A program made the position numbers and the translations under genes. A model generated the notes under the pieces. That model was not told the DNA's origin. It saw only the letters and a list, made by a program, of their open reading frames with translations, and made no database searches. This document shows, in pieces, positions 11,383 through 23,210 of a DNA stretch of 64,000 bases; the first letter of the stretch is position 1, and the number at the start of each line of letters is the position of its first letter. The stretch is from Cryptomeria japonica. Taxonomy: Eukaryota; Streptophyta; Pinopsida; Cupressales; Cupressaceae. The stretch spans positions 263,592,624-263,656,623 of the forward strand of contig NC_081406.1 in the NCBI RefSeq assembly GCF_030272615.1. The letters run 5' to 3'.

Positions 11383-11615
11383 AATTAAATAAATATTTTA
11401 TTTATTTAATTATCTAAGCTTAATTCTTCTATTAATTAAATAAATCTTTATTTATTTAATTAATTAATTTATCCTCTTCTAGCCTTATTTCTCATTTAAA
11501 TAAATACATTTATTTATTTAAATTATCCTTTTCCTAAATTAAATAAATATTTTTATTTATTTAATTATCCCACTTCTTCTATTAATTAAATAAATCTTTA
11601 TTTATTTAATTAATT
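11383..11615. repeat. Five AT palindromes in U3 of the T LTR
   Basis: Units near 11383-11411, 11431-11465, 11494-11522, 11534-11564 and 11580-11615. Each is an arm such as AATTAAATAAAT, a loop of about 5 bases and the complementary ATTTATTTAATT. Spacing is about 40-60 bases. The same five are in the 3' LTR (about 25263-25495). They could form cruciforms or bind AT-hook or homeodomain proteins; this is inference. Confidence 0.85.
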
Positions 11616-11774
11616 CATTAACCTTTTCTACCCATGACACATGTCATTCATCTCTTAATTCATACACTACATACCCCTTTCATTATTTTATTATTTCTTT
11701 TACCTTCACTCTAATCATAGTCGACCTCCTTTTACACCTCTCAATCTTATCCCTCCATTTCATAAAGTGTCTTC

Positions 11775-11781
11775 TATATAA
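11775..11781 (+). promoter_or_regulatory. TATA box candidate of T 5' LTR
   Basis: TATATAA within CTTCTATATAAGGAGATG, the only good TATA motif with suitable GC context in the LTR. The same motif is at 25655-25661 in the 3' LTR. Confidence 0.6.
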
Positions 11782-12164
11782 GGAGATGCTTCCTTCATTA
11801 TCAAACCCTAATGAAGGATCCTAATGATTCATTCTAATCAATCATTCTAATGAAAGATCTTAAGGACTGGACTACACTACGATCCTACTTGCAACCACAT
11901 TCTATTCTTTGTTGAGCTCTTGTGCATATAAAATCTGAGAGCAAATATATCAAGCAAGATCAATGGAGATAGGAAGAATGGAGATCAAAACCCTATTGGA
12001 CATGTGATGGTATAATCTTTGTGATTTCATTTGATTTGCATTGTCTTAGGTAATCTTCATATGTTATGGTGGATCTTTGTTGTTGTTAGGCTAGGCTTTT
12101 GTGGTTGAATTCATTTAGCCTTTCAATATTGTTATTATTGTTATCCATTTTCACCATATACATT

Positions 12165-12186
12165 TTGGCACGCTCGGTGGGACTCT
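12165..12186 (+). other. Primer binding site candidate of T
   Basis: TTGGCACGCTCGGTGGGACT lies two to three bases after the 5' LTR. The TGGCAC-type site followed by GGTGGGAC is typical of plant Tat-type elements. The tRNA species was not determined. Confidence 0.6.
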
Positions 12187-12269
12187 TGTCCCTTTTGCAT
12201 TTAACATTTTGTTGCAGATTTTGTATTTTGAAGTTGCAGATCTGACGTTTTCGGTAGCATTTTGATATT

Positions 12270-12545
12270 TTCGCGTCTGCGCACTTTCAGATCGCGTTTT
12301 TGATTTTCTGGCGCGTCTGCGACATCTGGAATCGCGTCTGTGTTATTGGCAATATTTTATTTTGCAGGTTCCAGGAAAACGCGTTTGTGTTTTGAAGTTG
12401 CGTCTGTGCTATTTTTAGCCGCGTCTGTGTCCAGAAGATGCGTCTGCATTCTGTAGTCGCGTTTGTGCTTCACAGAACCGCGTCTATGTCACTAAGGCGT
12501 GTCTGTGTTGAGGGTAACTGCGTTTGTGTTCACCAGTCTCAAGTT
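12270..12545 (+). repeat. GCGTCTGTG repeat array, leader block 1 (T)
   Basis: About eleven copies of a GCGTCTGTG-like 9- to 12-mer (variants GCGTTTGTG, GCGTCTGCG, GCGTCTATG) separated by 10-20 non-repeated bases. These are the most CpG-rich bases of the leader. A second block is at 13749-13935, and reverse-complement copies are at 24508-24720. Confidence 0.85.
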
Positions 12546-13098
12546 TTGGGTTTTTATTGATTCAGTTTTCGGATTTTGCATTTAGGGTTTTAGATCTCGT
12601 TTATTTTGAGCTAACATTTTCGAATCTAGCTAACAAAATTGGTGCAGCTTGTCTTGAAGGCTAAATCGTTTGGTTGAAGGCCCCTATTTTCACAAAGTCT
12701 TTTGGGTTTAAAATTTACCTGTGTGCTTGCAGGAAGGGGTGATTATTTCAAACAATCCAAACTACTAACAAATCTTTGTTGCAGGACCTTGGCAAGGGTT
12801 TTTGGATTTTTATTATGTGCCTTGTTTTCATAGACTAGCAAACACTTCAATTGGTGCACTAAAATTGAACCATTGTCTTTTGTGTCTTGAGCAATAGGCT
12901 CTTTTTGTTTAATCTTTAGAGGGCCTGTCTTCCCGTGTGGTCATTAGGACTACTAGTGAGAAGAGAAAGACCCAAGTGGTAGCAAAAGAAAAGCCATCTT
13001 CTTCCAAACCACTATAAATAACTGTATTCATGGTAAAAACTATGAATAACGTGTGCTGATTAGTTCATACCGACACTATGTCTCCCCATAAACCCATT
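12546..13098. other. Leader of T, no feature recognised
   Basis: Non-coding leader sequence between the first repeat block and the structured segment. No ORF, RNA gene or repeat was recognised. Confidence 0.5.
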
Positions 13099-13460
13099 TG
13101 ATCAAATTTATTTGATCAGTTGTAGGGCGTAACCCCTACCGGCTGGGAGCCTTTTGTATTTACAGAGCTGAAAGTGCCGCATGTATGGCCACACGAGCGG
13201 ATGCCCTTACTAGCACCTTTTTGTTTTAGAAGCCCAAATCCTTCTAGTTGTTGGGGCAGGAGGTCGGACCTCTGGTAGCGACCCACACACATACGGTTCT
13301 TAGTAGAGATACAAAGTTTACCATGGGCAGTTTTCGTGGGGACTGATGCTTGGCTGACCCGAAAAGTGAGTGCCGAGGGTGGAGCCAGTGAGGTCAAGCA
13401 TCTAAGTATCCGCTCTGAATAGCGTAGCCTCGGGGGTAAAACCCCATGTGGGATCAACAA
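13099..13460 (+). other. GC-rich, hairpin-rich leader segment of T
   Basis: A block much richer in G and C than its surroundings, with several simple stems: TGATCAAA/TTTGATCA (13099-13118), GTAGGG/CCCTAC (13122-13139), GAGG/CCTC (13260-13272) and GGGGT/ACCCC (13433-13445). No plausible sense ORF covers it. It may be a packaging, dimerisation or translation-control RNA element of the genomic transcript, because it is placed 5' of gag. The minus strand is open for 114 codons, which I judge to be a by-product of base composition. Confidence 0.55.
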
Positions 13461-13748
13461 CTATTGTCTTGGCCAGCCATAAGAATTGTGCTTGACTTAT
13501 TTTAAACATTCAAAACATTCAAGACCAAACAACAAAACATTGTGTCTTTTGTGTCTTCAAGTGTATGCAAAACATTTTTACATCAAACAACACACTTTTC
13601 TTGGAGTCATTTTGAGTCTAGACACTTGCAAACATTGAGTCCTCATCAACACTGTATCCTCTTGTCACGAAAAACAGTCAAACAGTCAGATTGGGTCACA
13701 ACAAAATGACTTCACAGATTGGAAAAAATTGCACAAATTTTACAGAAA
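13461..13748. other. Leader of T, CAAACA-rich, nothing recognised
   Basis: A leader stretch with repeated AAACATTCAA and CAAACA words and no feature that I can name. Confidence 0.4.
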
Positions 13749-13935
13749 CGCGTCTGTGTCGGACATAATAGTGTCTGTGTTGTTTAGCCGCATCTGTGAA
13801 GGGCAGAAACGCGTCTATGTCCACAAAATCAACATTACACTTTGCAAAAAATCTCAGAAGTGCGTCTGTGTTAAACAGAGCCACGTCTGTGTCGGGAAAC
13901 CGCGTCTGTGAAGTGTACAGGCGCGTCTGTGTTTA
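13749..13935 (+). repeat. GCGTCTGTG repeat array, leader block 2 (T)
   Basis: Eight further copies of the CGCGTCTGTGT motif (for example at 13750, 13861, 13901, 13922) in the same orientation as block 1, about 500 bases upstream of gag. Confidence 0.85.
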
Positions 13936-14423
13936 GAATTGGAAAAACTATTACAGTCCAACAAACAAACACAATCAGTTTCAGAATTCTTGAGCTTCCT
14001 AGGTCATTTTTCCAGGGTTTCATTTAGCATTCAACCTGTCCTTGGGTCTCACAAAGTCAATCATTGCTTTACATCTCTCATTACATTCACATTTGTCTAA
14101 ACTTGAGTTAAAATATCACTTGCTTGTCCTCACTATACTTTGTCAACACACTACATACAACAACACTTTGCTAAGTGGTCCCTCATCAAGGTTTCTTACC
14201 TTTGGGTCTCATTTGGTCTTACTTAGAGTCAAGGTCAACTTACCTCATCAAGAGAAACTATCCTCTCTTTGGAAGTCACACCTACTCTACTACATACATA
14301 CTTGGTCTTACACTTTGGACATTGCAAGTACACCTCAGATTCATTTACATTCCATCCAACTCTTGGTCTTCCATACTTTTTCCATTTTTCATCTAGTCTC
14401 ACATCTTGGTCAATACCTAGTTC
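13936..14423. other. Last part of the T leader before gag
   Basis: C- and T-rich sequence with short open frames in several phases that have no recognisable domain. The gag start ATGGTTGAAACCCG at 14424 follows. Confidence 0.45.
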
Positions 14424-16802
14424 ATGGTTGAAACCCGTCTTCAAAAATCTAGGAGAGAAACTAAAGAGGCTCAAGAGTCCGCAAACATGAGTTCTTATGA
14501 GTATGACAATGATATCTTTTTCAATTCCGATCATACTACATTACCTGACATGGATGCCTATAGAAACATTCCAAATGTTGAGAACATGGACACTATAAAC
14601 AACAACGCTACACACAATGACAATGTGGACAACTTTTCAGTACATTCAGCAGATGTGGAAGAATCCATTATGAATCCTCATTTCAATTGATTGGTTGAGG
14701 AAATAATGAGGGATAGACAATAATTCTTACAAATGATGGCACAAAGTGCAGCCAAGATACCTCATGATTTTGACATGTCTCAAATAATGGAAAATCGACC
14801 TTTGCAACAACCTCACTCCAACATGGATCAAAGGAGACCTAATAGTGGAGGCAATAGAGGACCACACATGGTACCTGAATCACCATCAGCTTTGCTTCAA
14901 AAACCAGAGGTCCCACATACACATGGTCAAGCATATGATACTCACCTTCGTAGACCATTATGGAAATCTTATGCAGACAGATATGCTCAATCACATACTA
15001 ATGCCAAGGATCAACCACCAAAGCAATTGGATATTCAAAGACATGCTCAAAATTTGGACACAAGGAAACCTCATGTCAAATTTGGGGGCAACACATTAGA
15101 ACATGACATGCCTGTAGAATCTGGTATACATGCACAAAATAGATATGGTATTCCTCAACATGAATCTATACCAAGTGGTCCACATATGCAACATCATTAC
15201 AGACCTCCTCCATATGAACATGTATATGATCAATATCATCCATATATGCAACATGCTCCCCCTCCAATGGGTACCTCAAACATAGGATATGGTCCAAGAA
15301 GTCGATCTCCACCTAAGAGCAGTTTGGAGCAACAAATCAGGGACTTACAAGAGAAAATGGAGGACATAAATACACCAAAGCCAACATACACAATGAGAGA
15401 CATATGTCCTTATCCATTTGACAAGAGCATTCCAATGCCTCCTTTTCCTACACATTTTGTGACGCCTAAATTTGATAAGTATAGAGGAAAAGGGGATCCT
15501 AAGGCACACATAAGACAGTTTTTCACAGCCCGCATTGAGGTAGCAGCAGAAGAGACATATTTGATGAGATTATTCCCACAGAGCTTAGGTGATCAAGCTA
15601 TGGAATGGTTCTCCCAACTTCCACCTGGTATTAAGTCATGGGGTGATCTAGCAGAGGCATTTATCCAACATTTCTCCTACAACATAGAGACAGACATATC
15701 AGTCACTACTTTGTGCAACACCAAGCAAAAAGAGGGAGAATCTTTTGCATCATTTTTACAAAGATGGAGAAATCTAGCCAACAGATGCTCTTGTGAAATT
15801 CTGCAAAAACAAATGGTAGAGATGTTCACACAAAATGTTAACAAAGACATTGGCTATGCTCTAAGAAAGGCTTGTTTGTCCACCTTCAAGGACGTTATTG
15901 AAAAAGGCTTAGCGACATAAAAGGTCCTAATTGAACAAGGAGTCATTAAGATATTCAAGGAAAACAAAGATGACTTTAAAGGAAAAGACAAGCCAAGATT
16001 TTGGAATAAAAACAAGAACATAGTCAATGATGGTGTTGTTGATGCCAATACAGTGCGACCCAAATTCATCTTTTCGGGATCAAGTTCTACAAACAATCAA
16101 GTGAATACTCAAACAACTTCCAGATCACGAAGGAAGTACACTCCATTGGGAGAACCACTTGAGTCAGTCTTCAAAAAGGTAGTGGCAAACAAGGTAATCA
16201 CAGTTCCAGATTTTCCTCCATACGAACCAAAGGTTAAACCAAATTGGTGGAATGATGATGAATATTGTGAATTTCATAAGAGCAAGGGTCATAAGACAGG
16301 AAATTGTCATCGACTAAAGAACATCATACAAGATCTCATTGATAGAGGTGACATTGAGATTGAGGGACATTCGTCTAATCAAGAATATGAGATGTTTAAG
16401 GAACCATTCCCAAAACATGACAAAGGAAAAGCTAAAGCCACAGAAGATCAAACCAACTATACTAGAGCATCCTATAACTATGATTCAACTATCAATCACA
16501 TCTCGATGGACAATTATGTCTCTACTATTACCATCAAGGACAAAGCGTCCGAGAATTCTACTCGGAGACCTAGGATTGTCCTAAAAGGTGTTGGATCTTC
16601 TTCTGAACCTACCTCTGAATGTCATGTTACAACCCGCCGAGGTAAAATCACTTTGCAAGGTGCTCCAACTAAAAACACCGCTTCTTCATCAACCAAACCT
16701 GAGTATGACCTTGTAGAATAGTTAGGGAAGACACCCGCGCTCATTTCAATCCTTGAGTTATTACACATATCTCTCGCACATAAAGCCATTCTTGACAAAA
16801 TC
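14424..16802 (+). pseudogene. Element T gag
   Basis: ATG 14424 begins MVETRLQKSRRETKEAQ, a typical gypsy gag start. The frame continues in one phase through stops at 14688, 14721, 15918 and 16719. A disordered Pro/His/Gln-rich N-terminal part is followed by the retrotransposon gag domain (about 15460-15920: FDKYRGKGDPKAHIRQF, AMEWFSQLPPGIKSWGDL, FIQHFSYN). A zinc-knuckle-like CEFHKSKGHKTGNCHRLK lies at 16266-16320. Gag builds the virus-like particle in the cytoplasm. Stops replace what look like Trp or Gln codons. Confidence 0.85.
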
Positions 16803-17639
16803 TTGAGAGATACTACTGTTCCTACTGATCTGAACGTGGGTCAGTTTCAAGCCATGGTGGGGTACCTTTCTGTTCCACACTCCCTTACTTTCACAGAAGC
16901 CGATGACGCCTCCGTAAGTCAGCCACATAATGCACCATTACACATTGAAGCCTTCATACACAAACATCGAATAAAAAGAGTCCTGATAGATGGAGGAGCA
17001 GGTCTAAACATTTGCACATTATGCACTATTACACAATTGGGATATTCTGATAAAGCTGTGAATTCTACAAATCAAATCACCATTAAGGCATATGATGACG
17101 AAGAGCGTTCATCCAAGGGCACAGTCACCTTACCTCTCAGAGTTGGGCCAGTTACAAAGGATGTGGTTTGTCAAGTCCTAGATTTAAATCTCACTTATAA
17201 CATATTGCTAGGACATCCTTGGATTCATGAAATGAGGGCAGTCCCATCCACATATCACCAATGCATTAAGTTTCCTCATAATGGAGTGGAAGTAATAGTT
17301 AACGGTGATCCTAATCCATTCATATATTGCAATAACTTGAAATCAAAGACTGAGACCATCATTCCCAGTAATCGTGAGGCTGTTCCTTCATCGGCATACA
17401 TTGATCCTGAGTCGTTAAAACCCTCGACCTCAAAACAAGGTGAGCTTAAAGGCAAGTTTCAGGACAAAGGCATGGGGGAATATACTTTAAATCAGACCAT
17501 GTACTTACGACAAGTCATGAGTTCCCCAAAAGAATATGGAAGACCACATCCTAACAAGCAAGTATCCATCATGATGCTCAAATGGGACCCTACTACCTTT
17601 CAAAGATGGGGTGAACTAGAAGAGGAAGATTTATAAAAA
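16803..17639 (+). pseudogene. Element T aspartic protease
   Basis: In the same frame as gag. The active-site motif is VLIDGGAGLNICTL (16980-17021); many plant gypsy proteases have DGGS here. The flap-side block YNILLGHPWIHEM follows near 17200. It cuts the gag-pol polyprotein. The segment ends at TAA 17634 (DL-stop-KML), after which the same frame runs on into the G-patch-like segment. Confidence 0.85.
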
Positions 17640-18450
17640 ATGCTTTTCAGGGACAATGAAGAGGAAACACAAGACCACATCAACCTACCATGTGAGAAAT
17701 ATGGCAAAGGCTTCAAAATTCTACAAAAATTTGGGTATGATGGAAAAAGCCCTCTAGGGTTACGAAAGGAAGGCATCATGGAACCTTTACAACCTGAATT
17801 GACCTTCAAAAAGGAACGCTCGAAAGGACTTGGTTTCTTAACATCCAAGGTCCACACTCAAAGGACAGAAGAAGCTTTACAAATCAAAGTTGCCAAAATG
17901 CAGCAAGAAGATCGCTATTCCACATATTCTAACGAATGGGAATGGGGTTCAGACAAGTCTTCCAGTGACTACGAGCTCAACGAGATATTCAGAGAACCAG
18001 ATGAACCCACAGAAGAAGAGGAATTTTATAAAAAGTTCAGAGTCGGTCAAGAAACAACCTAGGAGGATTCCACACAGTCCTTGTCTCAAGGTTCTAGGTT
18101 GAAATCACATAGGATGAGAACACCTGTCCCAGAATGCGCTATTAGTGATGATAATTTGGATTCGCTCATGATCGAGATTGATGAGGAGAGTGCCATTGAT
18201 GACCTCGATAATTACCTTGATATACCCGAATATAACTCCATCTTCACTCTTAGCTCCCCTAACTTCGAAGACATTAATGGCCTTCCTCTTGTCCACCACC
18301 AACTCATTGACTGGGATCATTAAGGACCTGCATAATTTGATACATTCCAAAATGATGAAGCTTTTATTAACTATCTGGGGAGATGAGATGATCTTCCCCT
18401 TGGAGACCATAAAGCGGGATACACTATAGAACTCAATAGCGTGGCATATT
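17640..18450 (+). pseudogene. Element T G-patch-like segment and acidic linker
   Basis: In frame with protease. GKGFKILQKFGYDGKSPLG (17705-17761) has the Gly spacing of the G-patch motif found after protease in some retroviruses and Tat-type elements, where it binds nucleic acid. An acidic linker follows (SSDYELNEIFREPDEPTE). Stops at 18060, 18321, 18333 and near 18381 precede a frame change between about 18420 and 18520 to the pol phase. Whether that change is a natural gag/pol frameshift or damage cannot be decided from one copy. Confidence 0.7.
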
Positions 18451-19640
18451 TTGGTGAGGGTGTCGGACCTTTCCAGTCGCAAAAATGTGAAAATAAGAAC
18501 AAGTCAAAGGTCTTATAGCGAAAACCACACTGTGGTGCTGTCTGACCCCAAAAAATTAAAAAGAAAGGACGTATCTGAGGGCAAAAACCTCTCTGAGGCA
18601 CCCGAAGATGGAAGGCCCGACATTCTCCCAGCATCATATGAAGAAAAGTCATCCATGTTGGTAGAGGAGACTATCAAAACAAACATTGGTACAGAAGAGG
18701 TTCCACACAACATATTCCTAGCTCAATCATTGACAGAGTCCGAAAGGTCGAAATTCATAAGTTTCTTCAAAGAACGACAAATCAACTTTGCCTGGTCATA
18801 TGCTGATATGCCTAGATTGGATCCGGATTTGGTAATGCATCACCTGACAGTTAAACCGAGGGCAAAACCAGTAAAACAGAAATTAAGAAAAATGCATCCA
18901 CAAGTGGCATTACTAGTCAAAGCAGAACTTGAGAAGTTAATGGATGTCGGATTCATACGCCCAATCGATTATCCCGAATGGATCTCCAACTTGGTACCTA
19001 TTAGCAAACCAGATCGCAGCATCAAAATATGTACAGATTTCAGAGACATCAACAAAGCTTGTCCAAAGGATGACTTCCCAATACCCATTATTGACTTGAT
19101 TGTTGATCTCACAACAGGTCATGAAATGTTATCATTGATGAATGGATTCTCTGGTTATAATCAAATAAGGATCGCGCCCGAGGATCAACACAAAACATCA
19201 TTTACTTGTCCATGGGGAACTTTCTGCTGAAATGTCATGCCTTTCGGGCTAAAGAATCCAGGTGCTACATATTAAAGAGCCATGACTACTATCTTTCATG
19301 ATCTCATGCACGTAACCGTGGAAGATTATGTTGACGACCTCTTGGGCAAATCCATAGACAGAAATACATATTTGGACATACTTTCAGTCGTCTTTGATTG
19401 GTTGGAAAAATACAAAGTAAGATTAAACCCCAAGAAATGTGTCTTTGGAGTAACCTCTGGGAAGCTCCTAGGATTCATTGTATCCAAAAGGGGAATTGAA
19501 GCTGATCTAGCAAAAGTCAAGGCCATCTTGGAAATGCAACCACCAAGAAACATCAGTCAACTTCGATCCTTACAAGGCAGACTCCAGTCCATTTGAAGAT
19601 TCATAACACAACTTGCAGATAAGTGCAATCCTTTTCAACA
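18451..19640 (+). pseudogene. Element T reverse transcriptase
   Basis: In the pol phase. RT blocks in order: VGFIRPIDYPEWISNLVPI (18949 on), KICTDFRDINKACPKDDFP (19025 on), NGFSGYNQI (19141), MPFGLKNPGATY (19240), catalytic YVDDLLGKS (about 19327) and LGFIVSKRGIEAD. The three catalytic Asp positions are present. Stops: TGA 19228, TAA 19273, TGA 19594, at positions where intact gypsy RT has Trp/Tyr, Gln and Arg. It copies the genomic RNA into cDNA. Confidence 0.92.
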
Positions 19641-20211
19641 CCTGCTACATAAAAACATCAAATTCAACTGGGATGATAACTGTCAACGGGCTTTCCAGAC
19701 GCTCAAAGATTATCTTCTAAATCCGCTAGTTCTGATGCCACCAGTTCCAGATCGGCCTCTATTACTATACATATCAGCTACTCCAACAGCACTGGGGGCA
19801 CTCTTAGCACAACAAATTGCTGAGGGCAAGGAAAAAGCAGTATATTATATCAGTCGCACATTGGTAGGATATGAGCTAAACTACACACCAATTGAGCGTG
19901 CATGTCTCACCGTGGTCTTTTCTTCGCAGATATTACGACATTACATGCTCACTCATAAGACTAAGTTGGTTGCAAGGATAGATCCATTGAAATACCTTCT
20001 CAATAAAGTAACACTTACTGGGCAACTGGCCAAATGGGTAATGATCCTAAGTGAATTCGACATCAAGTATGTGGACAGAAAAGCAATAAAAGGACAAGCC
20101 ATTGCAGATCAATTAGCAGATGCTCCCATAATAGATGATGTTCCTCTAAGTTCAGAATTTCCAGATGAATCCATTTTGACAATGTCACATGCAAAGCCAT
20201 GGCAACTGTAA
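19641..20211 (+). pseudogene. Element T RNase H (first, gypsy-type)
   Basis: Connection and RNase H in the pol frame: NWDDNCQRAFQTLKDYL, YISATPTALGALLAQ, AVYYISRTLVGYELNYTPIE, VARIDPLKYLLNK, VDRKAIKGQAIADQLADAP. The first catalytic Asp position of typical RNase H reads Ser in YISAT, so this domain may be degenerate, as in many Tat elements where the second RNase H takes over. The stop TAA at 20209 separates it from the next domain. Confidence 0.85.
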
Positions 20212-20560
20212 TTCGACGGCTCCTACACACAGCATGGGGTAGGAGCTGACATCTTCTTTATAACTCCTCAAGGGGATTCTATACCAAAATCATACCGCTT
20301 ATCATTTCCTTGCACTAACAATATAGCGGAATATGAGGCATTAACAACAGGATTACGAATTGCAGTTCAATGGAAGATCCAGGAACTTCGTGTTTTTGGG
20401 GACTCCCAACTTGTCATCCGTCAAGCAACTGATGATTATCAAACAAAAGATGAAAAATTAATGCCTTATAAACAAATGGTGGATGACCTGAAACAACACT
20501 TCACATAGATAGACTTTGAGCAGATACTAAGAGAGCAGAATCGCGTCGCAGATGCCATGG
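20212..20560 (+). pseudogene. Element T second, archaeal-type RNase H
   Basis: Starts FDGSYTQHGVGAD and shows the catalytic set Asp (FDGS), Glu (NIAEYEALTTGLR), Asp (FGDSQLVIRQ) and a final Asp (RVADAMATIA). This extra RNase H next to integrase defines the Tat clade of plant gypsy elements. A TAG at 20506-20508 interrupts it where a Gln is expected. Confidence 0.88.
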
Positions 20561-21948
20561 CTACAATTGCTTCACTGATCGATCTACATCCAAACGAGAC
20601 CCGCTATGAGTTCTTGGTGGATAACCTTTTGGTCCCTTCATATGAGATCATGCCTACTGAGACAATATGTGTTGTCGGTCCTGAATCCCAGTTATATGGT
20701 TCCATTTTCACATACTTACGTGACAATACTCTACCTCCTGATCTATCAAATAACCAACGTCGCACTTTCATTCGCCAATCCTCTCGATATGTCATTTTAG
20801 CTGATATCCTATACAGGCGAGGTCTAGATGGCACTCTTCTTAGATGTTTAGAAAGCGACGAAGCTCAGATTGCGTTACGGGAAGTGCATGAAGGGATATG
20901 TGGTCCACATGCTAGTGGTCCTACCTTGGCCAAGAAACTCATCAGGACTGGATATTACTGGCCCAATATGGAAAAAGACTCATATCAGTTTGTCAAGAAA
21001 TGTAAGCAATGCCAAATTCATGGAGACCTCATACATGCGCCAACACAAGAACTTCAACCAATTGCGTCTCCTTGGCCCTTTTGACAGTGGGGACTCGATC
21101 TCATAGGCAAGATTCACCCTCCTTCTTCCAATGGTCATAAATTCATTATCACTGCCACAGAGTATTTTACAAAATGGATTGAAGCCATGCCTCTCACACA
21201 AGTTACTGGAAAACAGATTGCCACATTCATCCTCTACTATATTATCTGCCGATACGGTATTCTTGTTTCCATTATCACTGATAACGGGCGTCCCTTCAAA
21301 AATCAGGATGTTCGTGAACTCTGTGACCGCTTCCATATTTCCCATCGTTTCTCCACACCATATTACCCCCAAGGTAATGGCCAAGCTGAGGCGTCTAACA
21401 AAATAATCCTTAAAATCCTAAAGAAGATAGTCGACGATGCTAGTCGTAATTGACATGTCCAACTTAATCCTGCACTTTGGGCCTACTGCACAAGTGTCCG
21501 CACACCTACAGGAGCTACACCCTATTCACTTGTCTATGGTGCTGAAGCTATCTTGCCTATTGAGGTTGAGCTACCCTCTTTACGAGTTTCTTTGCAAAAC
21601 ATCATTAGTGATGAAGACTATAGTGTCTCTCGCTTACAAGAGCTGGAACTACTGGATGAACGAAGACAAACTGCTTTTAATCATCTCAAGGCTTACCAAC
21701 AACGAATGAGTCGTAGCTACAATCATAAAGTCAAGCCTCGCACATTTGAGGTAGGAGACTTAGTTCTCAGAGAAAATCCTAAAAATCAACAAGAAAGAGA
21801 GAAGAAGGGCAAGTTCAAACCAAGCTGGCTTGGTCCCTACATTATTACAGCAGCATATGGATCTGGTGCATATCAGCTCTCAACTACAGAAGGGGAACCT
21901 TTGGAGGATCCTATCAACAGCATGCACCTTCGCAGGTTTTACACATAG
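20561..21948 (+). pseudogene. Element T integrase
   Basis: A linker, then the HHCC zinc finger (HEGICGPHASGPTLAKKLIR through KKCKQCQ, 20887-21010), the catalytic core with LDLIGKI, ITDNGRPFKNQDV (about 21277) and GNGQAEASNKI (Glu of DDE, about 21376), and a C-terminal GPYIITAAYGSGAYQL region ending FYT-stop at 21946-21948. Stops: TGA 21082 (within PF-QWGLDL) and TGA 21451 (N-HVQLNP), where Arg or Trp is expected. It inserts the cDNA into the genome. Confidence 0.92.
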
Positions 21949-22065
21949 CTCTTCAAAGTATCCTAATTCAAAAATACAAAAAAAAAAAAAAAAAAATTTC
22001 AAAAATACAAAAAAAAATAAAAAAATTCAAAAATACAAAAAAAAATTATAAAACAAAAAAATCGT
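21949..22065 (+). repeat. A-rich CAAAAATACAAAAAA low-complexity tract after pol
   Basis: Directly after the pol stop, repeats of CAAAAATAC with runs of A up to about 19. It is an unstructured spacer between pol and the 3' region. Confidence 0.8.
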
Positions 22066-23210
22066 TACTTGGTGAAAACCTAGCAAACAGGCGCCTTGTG
22101 ACACAAAAAACATTGAAAAATCGAAAAAAGTAAAGAGAAATAATTTCGTCCAACGGTGAAAACCACTTCGGTGGCGCCCTGGGCAAGTACCATGGTGAAA
22201 ACTGGGTCACCAACGCCATGCATAGAGACATTGCTCCTCCCTCCTTCAGGATTCACTTTCATCCTTTCACTTTGCACACACTCACAACCTATTCGTTCAT
22301 AATAAACTTGCCCATTCCCATCATGGCTTGTTATTGATCTACCCAAGATTGGTTAGCCATTCATAATAAACCTCCCTTTTCACCTCCCTTTCCATCCATA
22401 ATAAATCAGATCCTATCTGTGGCTAAGGCAAATCCTGCGTCTAGTGATGGGTGTGGAACTGAGAACATCACATGTTTCGAGGAGTACAGTTTCTTCCAGC
22501 TTCCTTCAGTCTATCTGTGCACAATCCGCAATAAAGTTTCATCTTCTCCGCAATAAAGTATCAGTTTCATGGATTCAATCAGTTTCAGATGAGACACAGC
22601 GGCAACAATGGGCTTCAACAAATAAAATCTTTCAACAGACTCAGACAACATATGGTTCAGTGCTATCTATCCTTTTTGTGAAAGTAAACATTGTAACCAC
22701 AATCAAATAAGACTTATACAAGTAACAAGAGACACTAAAATTTGAGGACTACAGTGGATGTTGGTGTCGAGTCTTGGTTTTCTTTTGATTTTATTTTTTT
22801 GGTGACATGTCTTTTAGCTTTTCCAGGATGTCTCTGACTAGAGATTCTATCTCTAGGATGTCTTTGACTAGAAAGGTGAGGATGGGGTATCGTCACCTAT
22901 TTGTATTTGCTGTCTGTGGATTGTCTTTTAGTAAGGATATGAGGACACTATGAGTCTAGTGTGAACTAGGGCATTCCTTGTTTGTGACTGTCTTATCTCC
23001 ATGCAAACAGGTACAATGACTTTCTGGGTCGAACATATGCCTCGATTGTCATAACCTACTTGCCATAATAAAGCTCAATGATGATAACGCACAAGAAGCT
23101 CTTTCACTTTCATATCTTCTATCTTTCATCCCCCTTTCTTGGTTGACTTCCATCGTCCTTCTCGAGTCCACGTAGCTTGCTATCACATGACTGAGTATAA
23201 TGACACACGA
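22066..23210 (+). other. Post-pol non-coding region of T
   Basis: It contains several GGTGAAAAC words (for example at 22072, 22155 and 22193) and no ORF with a recognisable domain. No function was identified. Confidence 0.4.

Larger units (their letters stand above)
11357..12162 (+). repeat. 5' LTR of element T
   Basis: 806 bp from TGTAGACACCC to ACCATATACA. The first 260 bases hold five AT palindromes. TATATAA at 11775-11781, followed by an unstructured AATG-rich region, is the likely core promoter, with transcription expected a few tens of bases later. Directly followed by the primer site. Confidence 0.95.

Noticed and set aside
13116-13460. Minus-strand 114-codon ORF in the T leader
   Set aside because: No domain, lies in the GC-rich structured segment, and its composition explains the open frame.
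14042-14534. Several overlapping ORFs in both strands just before T gag
   Set aside because: Mutually overlapping, no domain, and located in the leader. Gag starting at 14424 is the real frame.
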